Shown here in pieces: positions 1 through 9,238 of a DNA stretch of 64,000 nucleotides (the first letter of the stretch is position 1; each line of letters begins with the position of its first letter). Location of the stretch: contig NZ_MVBC01000015.1 in the NCBI RefSeq assembly GCF_002007105.1, positions 1 to 64,000 of the forward strand, given 5' to 3'. The stretch is from Hymenobacter sp. CRA2 (lineage in GTDB: Bacteria > Bacteroidota > Bacteroidia > Cytophagales > Hymenobacteraceae). Position numbers and translations under genes: made by a program. Below the pieces are notes generated by a model. The model searched no databases. It was not told where the DNA came from and saw only the letters and a program-made list of their open reading frames with translations.

Positions 1-96
1 CCTTGCCACTGCGAGTCAGTAAGGGGTTGAAAGCACTCAACCATAAGGGAACGGAAGCCTAGGAACTCCCGCCCCAACTTACTGGCTCGTTTCTGT

Positions 97-795
97 TTAC
101 GCCCTACTCAATTCCCCAACACGCTCTAAGAGGTTATTCAATTCTGAAAAATCTTCCTCTCCTAACTTTGCCTTACTTTTCTCTAGCTCACTCTTTAGCT
201 GTAAAGCTTCCTTGCGTAATGCTCTGTTTTCCTCTCCAAGCTTAGATAGCTCATCGACCAGCGGTTTAGTGTCTGTGAATTCAGCTCCTGAAATCCAGCC
301 AGATAGATTATGACGTTGCTGAAGAACTGGTATTGTCTCGTGAATGGCCAACTTAATGTCTTTGGAGTCAGAAAAGAAGCTAGATATACGACTGAGTACC
401 TTCTTTCTAAATGCTTCCAACTTTGTTGGGTTTTTTAATTCTAAAACGTCTTTGCCACGAGTTTTCACCCATTCATCAAGGGTTTTATCTTGAATTACTA
501 CTGCGAAATATGGCTTGCCAGTAGATACTGCATAATCGTATTCCATTTCAGTATAACCTTGTTCAGTATCCGGATGAGTTGATCCATATCTGCCGCCAAG
601 TATCAGCATATATATGTCGCTTTCGTCAATCCATCGGGTTATAGTATCCCATTGGCTTTCATCTCCTGCAGTGAATAACTCCATTCCTGCTGGGATGTGT
701 CCTGCTTTCAAAATAGCAGCAACTGCCGCTTGTCTTTCCTCGTGTAAGTCAAGGTACGTTGAAGAAATGAAAATTTGTAGTTTCTTCTGAGGCAT
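97..795 (-). CDS. DUF4062 domain protein with C-terminal coiled coil
   Basis: The N-terminal 140 residues match DUF4062: the opening IFISSTYLDLHEERQAA, then ILGGRYGS and a GYTEMEYDYA segment. In this family the domain sits at the N terminus of signalling or conflict proteins and has a nucleotide-binding or TIR-like fold. The last 50 residues are a charged coiled coil (EENRALRKEALQLKSELEKS), so it may oligomerise or bind a partner. No effector or NTPase domain is fused, which makes it a short member. The gene is visibly more AT-rich than its neighbours, and so is the leader at 796-900, which suggests horizontal acquisition. ATG start at 795. It lies at the window edge, so a partner gene may be outside. 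The exact function is unknown. Confidence 0.8.
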   Translation of the reverse strand: MPQKKLQIFISSTYLDLHEERQAAVAAILKAGHIPAGMELFTAGDESQWDTITRWIDESDIYMLILGGRYGSTHPDTEQGYTEMEYDYAVSTGKPYFAVVIQDKTLDEWVKTRGKDVLELKNPTKLEAFRKKVLSRISSFFSDSKDIKLAIHETIPVLQQRHNLSGWISGAEFTDTKPLVDELSKLGEENRALRKEALQLKSELEKSKAKLGEEDFSELNNLLERVGELSRA

Positions 796-1047
796 TGTTC
801 GATGATTTTTATTAAAAGTCTTATTTTGGGCGAATAAACGAATTAAATTCGGTTTTTACATGATGAAATAATTGTAATTGCGGAATAAATAGTTGAAAAA
901 TTGTTTTACGCAAGTAATCGAGATTGTTACTACCGGCCTCACCACCAGAAACCGCAGTGGCCTGTAGCCACTCCCGCAGCAAGATGACGGCTTCGGCACG
1001 GCGGGCGGCATAACAGGGGCCTAGCTAAGCTACCTCAGCCGCCCGTG

Positions 1048-1635
1048 CTACTGCGGTATGGGGAGGGCGTAGGTGGTATTCAGGTAGCGGTACAGGGCGG
1101 GCCAGTCGGGGAAGGCGCCGCCGACATCGGAGCGAATGGACAAGTCGCCGAACAGGTCGTAGGCCAGGCCCACGATTTCCAGGGGGGCGGGGTTGGTGGC
1201 GGTCAGGCGTTTCGGCTTGGGGGCAAAGGTGGCCGGCAGGGGGCGGCAGAAAAAGAGGATGGGCTGGTGCTCGGGCAGGCGGATGCCGAATACATCGGAC
1301 GGGCCGTGGCTCGGCGGCATGGCGACCTGGATGGTTATTTCCCCGGTTTTGGGGTCGGTGAGGATGGCTTCGGCGCGCACGCCGCGGTAGACTACCGGCA
1401 CGGTGCCGGGGCGCAGCTGGCCTTTGAGCAGGCGGGAGAGGCGGATCAGGCTGGTGTGGTATTGCCGGTTGCGGGCGGCGTTGAAGTAGCTGACGGTCTG
1501 CACCAGCTGCCCTTCAAAAATCAGGGTGGCTTGCTGCATGATTTGGTCGGCTGTGAGGGGCGGGGGAGGGTTTTGCGCCGGCGCGGGGAGGGCGGGGCAC
1601 AGGCATAGCAGCAGGGTATATAAGTAGTGTTTCAT
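1048..1635 (-). CDS. Exported protein of unknown function
   Basis: This 195-residue protein begins with a clear signal peptide (MKHYLYTLLLCLCPALPAPAQ), so it is probably periplasmic or surface-exposed. The mature part contains a VVYRGVRAEAILTDPKTGEI stretch and is predicted to be beta-rich. I recognise no catalytic motif. A central segment (FEGQLVQTVSYF, then LSRLLKGQLRPGTVPVVYRG) resembles exported Bacteroidota proteins of the kind that begin by describing an effect on a rigid secreted domain, but I cannot name the family. It stands alone on the minus strand. Start chosen at the ATG that places the signal peptide at the N terminus. Confidence 0.7.
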   Translation of the reverse strand: MKHYLYTLLLCLCPALPAPAQNPPPPLTADQIMQQATLIFEGQLVQTVSYFNAARNRQYHTSLIRLSRLLKGQLRPGTVPVVYRGVRAEAILTDPKTGEITIQVAMPPSHGPSDVFGIRLPEHQPILFFCRPLPATFAPKPKRLTATNPAPLEIVGLAYDLFGDLSIRSDVGGAFPDWPALYRYLNTTYALPIPQ

Positions 1636-1760
1636 CCCGGGGCGGTGGGTAGCACCGGAAAGATAGGTGCTGCGGTCGGGTGGAGGGGTGGGCGTTGTCT
1701 GGCCCTCTCTTGTTTCGGTAGGGGAATGAGGGCGGCGCAGCGGAGCGGTAGGGATGCTTG

Positions 1761-1790
1761 GTTGCGCTTCGTTGCGCCTCGTTGCGCCTC
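1761..1790. repeat. Three tandem 10-bp repeats
   Basis: Three consecutive copies of GTTGCGCYTC (the first has T, the other two C at the variable base) precede the palindrome at 1796. Together they form the core of the gene-free stretch 1636-2040, which otherwise shows no coding signal. The stretch probably contains the promoter of the DUF885 gene, though I see no clear TAnnTTTG element. Confidence 0.7.
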
Positions 1791-1795
1791 ACCCC

Positions 1796-1848
1796 CCGGC
1801 TCCCTTCCCTCGCTTGATGCGCGACATGAAAAGGAGAGGGGGAGCCGG
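1796..1848. repeat. Palindromic intergenic element
   Basis: CCGGCTCCC at 1796-1804 is the reverse complement of GGGAGCCGG at 1840-1848, with a further partly paired TTCC/GGAG section inside. It resembles the short dispersed palindromes found in intergenic regions elsewhere in this window. It could act as a weak terminator or simply be a REP-like element. Confidence 0.6.
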
Positions 1849-2040
1849 ACGAAGCGGTAGAGGTGCTTCATCTGGCAGACGCTTGTCGAAGCATGACGCC
1901 CTTTTTCATTATGGACAATTTTTCGGATAGGCTTTGAGGCGCCTAGCTGCCGGCTGGTTGGGGTGCGGGGGGGGCTGTAGGCGGCTTGGCAAATGGCGCT
2001 ATCTTTCGCCTACTCCCACAACCACTGTTTTTATCTTTCC

Positions 2041-3816
<1,776 letters not shown>

Positions 3817-3831
3817 GGTTGGTAGTATGAG

Positions 3832-3866
3832 AAAAAGCCCCACGGCGTGCGCTGCGGGGCTTTTTT
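3832..3866 (+). terminator. Rho-independent terminator of the DUF885 gene
   Basis: AAAAAGCCCC pairs with GGGGCTTTTT across a 14-base loop and is followed by more T residues. It is placed directly after the stop at 3816. Confidence 0.85.
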
Positions 3867-3909
3867 GTGGGTTGCTATGGCTATTGCCCGACCCAGCTAC
3901 TTAAGCAGT

Positions 3910-4092
3910 CCAAGTTGCGGAACGGGACTAGGGCTAGCTCCCCTCCTCAGCTGAGGAGGGGTTGGGGGTGGTTGAAAGACTAGGGCTAAAAGGCTAATGC
4001 TAAACGATGTTCAACGATTGGTCAACCACCCCTAGCCCCTCCTCAGCTGAGGAGGGGAACTAGCTTTAGCATTGGGCTACTCCGCAACTTGG
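3910..4092. mobile_element. MITE-like palindromic element
   Basis: The element is bounded by a perfect 12-bp terminal inverted repeat, CCAAGTTGCGGA at 3910-3921 and TCCGCAACTTGG at 4081-4092. Inside it are two copies of a 22-bp self-complementary core (a CCCCTCC arm around CAGCTG) and arms reading roughly AGGGCTAG / CTAGCTTT. It encodes no protein. The size (183 bp), terminal repeats and internal symmetry fit a non-autonomous miniature element. I could not find a convincing target-site duplication. Confidence 0.7.
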
Positions 4093-4401
4093 GTTAGGTA
4101 GTTAATCAGTGCATATACCATAAGGATAATGCACAGACGGGTTGGTGTCCTCCTCTTCCATCCGGATAATTACTCGTTCTGCAGAGCAGTTTTCGCCTTG
4201 TAGCCGTGCGCGGCGGCTTCGTTGCTGAAACGTATATCAACGCTGCCCCCAAAAGCACAGATGCAGCAAACGTAAACTCTGGACGGCCTATAAACATTGG
4301 TTTCTTGTAAGCGTCTTGAAAGGAAAATATACAGCGCGGTTCCGGTGTAGAATCATATCCATCGGCTCGGACAGTATCGGGGCTAAACCGCAATAGGCGC
4401 G
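4093..4401. other. Gap without a confident gene
   Basis: This stretch is more AT-rich than its surroundings. It contains one open frame on the minus strand (4106-4393) with a single hydrophobic segment, but that frame lacks the GC-rich third positions of real genes here and matches nothing I know. I do not call a gene. Confidence 0.5.
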
Positions 4402-4809
4402 CTACTCCGCCAGCAACGACAGCAGAAAGAGCAAGCCGGCGAACAGCATGAAGCCGCCGAAAATCAGCGTTGGGATTTCTTGATAGGGTTTTACGTCTTC
4501 GTCGAGGCTGGCCGTTTCGGGGTGGGCAGGGTCGTAGCGCAGGGTAAGGTAGGCACCGGGCCAGCAGTCCTTATCCACCGTTACCTGCACCGTGTGCACG
4601 GCGGCGCCCTCGGGCTGGTACTGCACCGTAGCGCGGTACGACCGGTTGGACTTGGGTAGGGGCGTGAGCTTGGTGACTACGCCCCGGATGGGGCGGCCGT
4701 GGGCCAGCAGGTGGCGGTTGCGGCGGCGCAGCTGCAGGCCGCCCACCATGAATGCCGTGCCGGTCAGTAGTCCTATTCCGGCAGAGAAGGCGTTGGTGAA
4801 ACTAGGCAT
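4402..4809 (-). CDS. DUF3592-like membrane protein
   Basis: This 135-residue protein has an N-terminal membrane segment (residues 6-25), a soluble beta-rich middle with RGVVTKL and YLTLRYDPAHPETASL, and a C-terminal membrane helix (TLIFGGFMLFAGLLFLLSLL). The layout, two helices bracketing a small beta domain that ends in a Y-DP-P motif, is that of DUF3592 proteins. The ATG at 4809 is preferred over an upstream GTG at 4821. It lies 21 bases downstream of a second protein of the same layout, and the two probably form one operon that arose by tandem duplication. Function unknown. Confidence 0.7.
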   Translation of the reverse strand: MPSFTNAFSAGIGLLTGTAFMVGGLQLRRRNRHLLAHGRPIRGVVTKLTPLPKSNRSYRATVQYQPEGAAVHTVQVTVDKDCWPGAYLTLRYDPAHPETASLDEDVKPYQEIPTLIFGGFMLFAGLLFLLSLLAE

Positions 4810-4830
4810 CAGAATAAGCACTGGCCGCAG

Positions 4831-5253
4831 TTATAGCAGGTATAAGCAGATGCTGAGCACAACGCAGGTGCCGCTGACCAGCAGGCCCGTCAGCAGCATG
4901 TCCTCCACGTGGGCGGCGCGGCTCATGAGCAGGAACTGCTCCGGCTGCAGGGGCAGGTAGCGCACCGGCAGCCGCTGGTTCATCTGCCAATCATGGCTGA
5001 CGCGGTCGTAGGGCAGCTCGACTTCCGCGCCGAAGCGCGTGCGAAACCGCAGTACAGGGTAATATCCGGCCAGCCGTTGAGGATATTCCGAGTCCTGAAC
5101 CGGCACCAGGGCTATGACCTCGGCTTCGGTGGTGTCGCCGTGCCGCTGAATGTGCTGGTACCGGCGGAAATCGAGGTACATAACGCGGAAGAAATAGGCG
5201 CCGGCAGCTAAGCCTATGGCCAAGGATAATTCGGATTCTCCGAGCGGTATCAT
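4831..5253 (-). CDS. DUF3592-like membrane protein (tandem paralogue)
   Basis: A 140-residue protein with the same architecture as its downstream neighbour: an N-terminal helix (ELSLAIGLAAGAYFFRVMYL), a soluble domain containing TEAEVIALVPV and LPVRYLPLQPEQ, and a C-terminal helix (LLTGLLVSGTCVVLSICLYLL). Both share the order helix, basic loop, beta domain with a xVRYxPxxP-like motif, helix. It is the first gene of the probable two-gene operon. The 142-bp gap to the divergent gene at 5396 should hold both promoters. Function unknown. Confidence 0.7.
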   Translation of the reverse strand: MIPLGESELSLAIGLAAGAYFFRVMYLDFRRYQHIQRHGDTTEAEVIALVPVQDSEYPQRLAGYYPVLRFRTRFGAEVELPYDRVSHDWQMNQRLPVRYLPLQPEQFLLMSRAAHVEDMLLTGLLVSGTCVVLSICLYLL

Positions 5254-5395
5254 GGGGGTAAGTTGAAAACGGCTTACGCGTTGGCAAAGGTCGGCAGGGG
5301 CGACGCAAGAACCATGAGCCGTCCGCAGCGGCTCGCGGCCCGAAGCGTGAGAATGCCCAGGGGAAGTACCTTCGCAGCTTCACGTCCTCCCGATT

Positions 5396-5983
5396 ATGAA
5401 CTTTGAGCTGATTACTGAAATAGAAAGCTATCTATCCCGAAAGCAGCTGACGGAAGCTATTGCCCTGTGCGAAACGCGGCTGCGGGCGCTACCGGAAACG
5501 GATTTTCATGCCATGCTGGGCTGCACTATGCTGGCCCAAACGCAGGACGCCACGGCGTGGCTGGAGGCACTGTACCAGAAGGTGGTACAGGCGCAGCCGG
5601 TAGCGGTGCTCTACGCCGAGCTGAACGGGTTTGCCTTCAACACCGACGAGTGGTACGCCGACGGCATTGCCTACCCGCAGCGGGGGCCGCTGGACGACCT
5701 GGACTGGCTCGGGGAGTGGCACCGCGGCATGGCCTCGGCCGAGCCGCTGGTCATCCACGACATGGAGGCCCTGCAGGAGGCTTTCGAGGAGCACTTCGAC
5801 CTCGACGACGAAGATGCGCCCCTGGAAGCGGCCCGCGACCTGACTTATATGCTCGTTATCCTCCGTTTTCAGGAATTGATGGCGCAGGCCCACGCTGCGG
5901 CGAAGGCCCAGGGGTTGCCGTGGGCGGCGCTGCCGGTGCTGGCTACCGCCCACGGCCACGATTTTGTGTACGAGTCTGCGTAA
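5396..5983 (+). CDS. Hypothetical acidic cytoplasmic protein
   Basis: A 195-residue soluble protein with no signal peptide or membrane helix. It is strongly acidic in the middle (EEHFDLDDEDAPLEAARDLTY) and mostly helical. The N-terminal half (LTEAIALCETRLRALPETDF) looks like a short helical repeat of TPR type. I recognise no enzyme motif. Codon use is typical of the region and the ATG at 5396 has no in-frame competitor. Neighbouring genes give no functional hint. Confidence 0.65.
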   Translation: MNFELITEIESYLSRKQLTEAIALCETRLRALPETDFHAMLGCTMLAQTQDATAWLEALYQKVVQAQPVAVLYAELNGFAFNTDEWYADGIAYPQRGPLDDLDWLGEWHRGMASAEPLVIHDMEALQEAFEEHFDLDDEDAPLEAARDLTYMLVILRFQELMAQAHAAAKAQGLPWAALPVLATAHGHDFVYESA

Positions 5984-6119
5984 TTAGCACCCCGGTTGCG
6001 CCTGGTCTTGGCCGGCGCTAGTTCCTTTCACCCTTCAACCGCGCGTGGGCGGGGTGCGGCCGTCGCGGCCCGTATCCGCCACGCACCCGGCCCGCGTAGT
6101 GGCCGATTTTACTTACCTG

Positions 6120-6587
6120 ATGAGCCAATTGACCATCCGCAGCCTAGCCGACCTGGAGCAGTACCAGGGACAGGAGTTGGGCACGTCCACCTACCACACC
6201 ATCACGCAGGAGCAGATCAACCGCTTCGCCGAGGCCACCCTCGACCACCAGTGGATTCACGTGGACGCGGAGCGGGCCCGCAGCGAGTCGCCGTTCGGCG
6301 ACACCATTGCCCACGGCTACCTCACGCTGTCGTTGCTGCCCTACCTGTGGGGGCAGATCGTGCGCATCGAGAACCTGAAAATGCAGGTGAACTACGAAAT
6401 CGAGAGCCTGCGCTTCAACCAGGCCGTGACGGTGAACAGCGAAGTGCGGCTGCACACCAAGCTGCTGTCGGTGAAAAACCTGCGCGGCATTGCCAAGGCG
6501 CAGATCGGCGTGACGCTGGAAATCAAGGACCAGAAGAAACCGGCCTACACCGGCGTGATTACCTTCCTCTACCACTTCGCCGAATAA
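6120..6587 (+). CDS. MaoC family (R)-specific enoyl-CoA hydratase-like protein
   Basis: A 155-residue single hot-dog domain. The hydratase-2 motif is present: FAEATLDHQWIHVD supplies the Asp and His of the active site, followed by SPFGDTIAHGYLTLSLLPYL. These proteins hydrate trans-2-enoyl-CoA or related thioesters in fatty-acid or polyhydroxyalkanoate metabolism. The ATG at 6120 is chosen because homologues begin just before the core and the longer frame adds a Pro/Arg-rich leader. The downstream gene starts 71 bases later. The exact acyl-CoA substrate cannot be read from the sequence. Confidence 0.85.
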   Translation: MSQLTIRSLADLEQYQGQELGTSTYHTITQEQINRFAEATLDHQWIHVDAERARSESPFGDTIAHGYLTLSLLPYLWGQIVRIENLKMQVNYEIESLRFNQAVTVNSEVRLHTKLLSVKNLRGIAKAQIGVTLEIKDQKKPAYTGVITFLYHFAE

Positions 6588-6658
6588 CCCGCTGGGTATT
6601 GTCGGGGCGGCCGGGGCTTGTACACCCGGCCGCCTTTGGGCTACCAACGTGTGACAAG

Positions 6659-7294
6659 ATGTTAAGCCCCGAAGCAGGACTAGCCCTGGCCGAGCAGTAC
6701 GTGGCGGAGCAGCTCGGGGCCGACTATTGGGTGAGGCCCGGCAGTTTTCAGCAGGACGAGGAGCTATTCATCTTCGACTACACGACGCGCGAATACGTTG
6801 GGATTTTGCTGGGCCCGGGGCCGGTCATCATCGACCGCCGCGACGGGAGCATTCACGCCTACGGGTCTGCCACCGGGTGGGAAGGGGCGGTGGCGCATTA
6901 CCGCGGGCAGCAGCCGACCAGGGCCGCCGTGGCAGCCGAGTTTCCGGGTTGCCGTGCTGGCACTGAGCGGTATACGCTTACCATTACCCAGGTCTACCGC
7001 AAGTGGCCCCTGCTGCAAGCCCTCACCAAGGCGGACCTGAGCTACGTCGTCCCGGAAGCTCGCGCGGGTGTTATCTGGCGTGTCCCCCGGCGCTACGATT
7101 CTGAGCTGCTGGAGCAGCGCCTGCGCCGGCAGCCCACCCGCTTCGACGACGTAGCGCCAGAGGCGGTGCTATACCTCTACCCGCTGCTCAAACAGCCCCG
7201 GGTGTGCCGCTTCGAACTCGCGCCCTACGAGCCGCGCACGTACCGGAAATACCCCGAGCAGGCCACGGCCGAAGATTACGAGCCGCGCTGGTAA
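6659..7294 (+). CDS. YrhB/Imm35-like domain protein
   Basis: A 211-residue protein whose first 95 residues resemble the YrhB/immunity-35 fold: an N-terminal helix (EAGLALAEQYVAEQL), then DELFIFDY-type strands, a GPGPVIIDRRDGSIHAYG strand-turn-strand and a tryptophan-containing helix. The C-terminal 110 residues (from YTLTITQVYRKWPLL to the basic end) are not recognised. Proteins with this fold often act as immunity proteins to polymorphic toxins, but no toxin is adjacent, so an immunity role is only a possibility. The frame can be read from 5996, but that leader runs antisense-like through the MaoC gene; I chose the ATG at 6659. Confidence 0.55.
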   Translation: MLSPEAGLALAEQYVAEQLGADYWVRPGSFQQDEELFIFDYTTREYVGILLGPGPVIIDRRDGSIHAYGSATGWEGAVAHYRGQQPTRAAVAAEFPGCRAGTERYTLTITQVYRKWPLLQALTKADLSYVVPEARAGVIWRVPRRYDSELLEQRLRRQPTRFDDVAPEAVLYLYPLLKQPRVCRFELAPYEPRTYRKYPEQATAEDYEPRW

Positions 7295-7367
7295 TTGGGC
7301 TGAGTGGCACTGATAACACAAGCAGGCCAGAAGCTGTGCGCTGAAAAATTATGCGGTTGAGGTTGCT

Positions 7368-7387
7368 TACTTACTACTAAGTAAGTA
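7368..7387. promoter_or_regulatory. Probable TetR operator
   Basis: TACTTAC at 7368-7374 and GTAAGTA at 7381-7387 form a perfect 7-bp inverted repeat with a 6-base spacer. It ends 12 bases before the ATG of the TetR-type gene, the position expected for an autoregulatory operator. Confidence 0.65.
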
Positions 7388-7399
7388 CGTTTGGGCGTC

Positions 7400-8002
7400 A
7401 TGTCAACGTCCGCTTCCGCCACCGCTTTCGATACCCGCACGCGCATCCTTAACCTGGCCGAGGAACTGCTGCTAGCCCGCGGCTTCAATGCCTTCAGCTA
7501 CCAGCACATAGCCAAGGAGCTGCAGGTAAAGCCCGCCGCCATCCATTACCACTACCCGAGCAAGGAAGAGCTGGGCACGGCCATCATCCGGCGGCAGCTT
7601 ATGCGCCTGCGCAAGTGGCGCGGCCTGCCCCGCGTGACCGAGCTGACGCCCCCTCAACAGCTGGAAGCCTTGCTGGATGTGTACCGCCAACGGGCCGCCG
7701 CTGCTCACGGGCCGCAGGTGTGCTTTTTCGGGGCTCTGGCAGCCGATTTTCTCACCCTGCCCGCCCCCATGCAGCAGGAGTTGCGCACCTTCAGCGAGGA
7801 GTTGACGCAGTGGCTGGCTGGGGTGCTGGCCGCCGGCCGCGCCGATGGTTCGCTGCAGTTCAGCGGGCACCCCTTCAGCAAGGCGGCCCAGGTGCTGACC
7901 ACCCTCGCCGGTTCCCTGCAGGTAGCGCGGGTGCACGGCCAGCAGCAGTTCCAGTACATTCTCAAGCAGCTGCACACCGAGCTGCTGCCGGCCGCTGCCT
8001 AA
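7400..8002 (+). CDS. TetR/AcrR family transcriptional regulator
   Basis: A 200-residue repressor. The helix-turn-helix lies at about residues 10-55 (RILNLAEELLLARGFNAFSY then IAKELQVKPAAIHYHYPSKEELG, the canonical TetR recognition helix). The remainder is the helical ligand-binding and dimerisation domain with the ASP-type LAGVLAAGRADG segment. The ATG at 7400 is preferred over a TTG nine bases upstream. A palindromic operator sits just ahead, so self-repression is likely. The alpha/beta hydrolase gene 56 bases downstream in the same direction is the probable co-regulated target. The ligand is unknown. Confidence 0.9.
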   Translation: MSTSASATAFDTRTRILNLAEELLLARGFNAFSYQHIAKELQVKPAAIHYHYPSKEELGTAIIRRQLMRLRKWRGLPRVTELTPPQQLEALLDVYRQRAAAAHGPQVCFFGALAADFLTLPAPMQQELRTFSEELTQWLAGVLAAGRADGSLQFSGHPFSKAAQVLTTLAGSLQVARVHGQQQFQYILKQLHTELLPAAA

Positions 8003-8057
8003 GGCACGGCTGCTATCTGTCCGATTGGCTGATCTTCCAACCTGCACCGCTACGGCT

Positions 8058-8990
8058 ATGCTGAATACCTTCTCGCCCGCTTACCAGTGGCCCGCCCGGC
8101 ACGAGCCTTTGCCCGCCGCGCCCACGGCGTTTCGCTACGCCGAACCGCCCGGCATCGGCTGGGTACGGCTGAAGTTCCGGCTGCTGGCCGCCGTGTCCAC
8201 GGAGTGGGCGTTCCGGGAGGCCTGGCGGATGTTTTGTACCCCGCGTCGGCTGCCCCGCAAGAAGTGGGAAGAGGCCACGCTGGCCACGGCACGGGCCTTT
8301 CGGGTACCCTTCGAAACCGGCTCCCTGGCCGCCTACGAGTGGAACCCGCAGGGCCGGCGCACGGTGCTGCTGGTGCACGGCTGGGAGCACCGCGCCGCCT
8401 TCTGGGGCGTGTTTGCCGACGGGCTGGTGCGCGCCGGCTACCGCGTAGTGGCCTTCGACGGGCCCGCGCACGGCGACTCGCCCGGCCGGCTGACCACCTT
8501 GCCACAGTTCGCCCAGGCCACCCAGGCCGTAGCCGATTACCTGGGTGAGGTGTGGGCCGTGGTGGGGCATTCCTTCGGGGCGGCTACCACAGCGGGCCTG
8601 CCGGTGCAGTTCAATCAAGCCAGTAGCGGTGAGCTTCCGCGGCTCGTGCTCATGAGCGCGCCCGGCGATACGCTCGCCGTGGCCCAGCGCTTCGCCGATC
8701 TGCTGCAGCTGCCAGCGGCCGTGGTGCAGCGCATGGCCCGGCACATCCGCGAGCAAACGGGCCGCGCCGCCGAAAGCTTCAGCCTGACGCAGGCCGCGGC
8801 CAAGGTACGCGCCGCCCGCGTGCTGCTGCTGCACGACTGCCAGGACGAGTCGGTGCCTTTTGCGGAGGCGCAGGCCATAGCCCGCAGCTGGCCGGGCCTG
8901 GTGTTCCGGCCCACCACCGGCCTGGGCCACAACAAGATCATGCGCGACCAGGGCGTAATTCGGCAGGTAGCGGAGTTCCTGCAGGCGTAG
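8058..8990 (+). CDS. Alpha/beta hydrolase
   Basis: A 310-residue hydrolase. The fold is marked by the oxyanion strand VLLVHGWEHRAAFWG, the nucleophile elbow VVGHSFGAATT (catalytic Ser), an acid in LLHDCQDESVPF and the catalytic His in TGLGHNKIM. The ATG at 8058 fits the family better than a TTG at 8025. It follows a TetR-family gene with a short gap, an arrangement common for hydrolases induced by their substrate. It probably acts in the cytoplasm on an ester or similar small molecule; no lid or signal sequence identifies the substrate. Confidence 0.85.
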   Translation: MLNTFSPAYQWPARHEPLPAAPTAFRYAEPPGIGWVRLKFRLLAAVSTEWAFREAWRMFCTPRRLPRKKWEEATLATARAFRVPFETGSLAAYEWNPQGRRTVLLVHGWEHRAAFWGVFADGLVRAGYRVVAFDGPAHGDSPGRLTTLPQFAQATQAVADYLGEVWAVVGHSFGAATTAGLPVQFNQASSGELPRLVLMSAPGDTLAVAQRFADLLQLPAAVVQRMARHIREQTGRAAESFSLTQAAAKVRAARVLLLHDCQDESVPFAEAQAIARSWPGLVFRPTTGLGHNKIMRDQGVIRQVAEFLQA

Positions 8991-9022
8991 CCTCAGCCTG
9001 GCACACCAACGGTTACACGCCC

Positions 9023-9206
9023 TGTCATTGCGAGGACGAAGGACGAAGCAAGCCTGCCTCCAGTAGCAACGCCGACGCAATACCTACTACCCGAAAACGG
9101 CCCCGCCCGAAACTAGTCGTTCATGGAACGGTTTCGGGCGGTGCTCATTTAGTGGTCTGCTCGTTGGTCAGGACCGATTGTTTCGTCCTTCGTCCTCGCA
9201 ATGACA
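9023..9206. repeat. Long inverted-repeat intergenic element
   Basis: The left arm beginning TGTCATTGCGAGGACGAAGG (9023) is repeated in reverse complement ending at 9206, with about 25 matching bases. A second inner stem (CCGCCCGAAAC / GTTTCGGGCGG) lies between 9100 and 9155. The arm resembles dispersed CATTGCGAGGA-type elements of Bacteroidota. It fills the gap between convergent genes and may also terminate both. Confidence 0.75.
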
Positions 9207-9238
9207 GCGGGTGTGGCCGATGCTAGCAGGGTGAACAG

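Noticed and set aside
4106-4393. 95-codon frame on the minus strand
   Set aside because: It has one hydrophobic segment only, no codon bias and no recognised family.
5996-6658. Long N-terminal extension of the YrhB/Imm35-like gene
   Set aside because: It runs through the MaoC gene in another frame and is Pro/Arg/Gly-rich, typical of a shadow frame.
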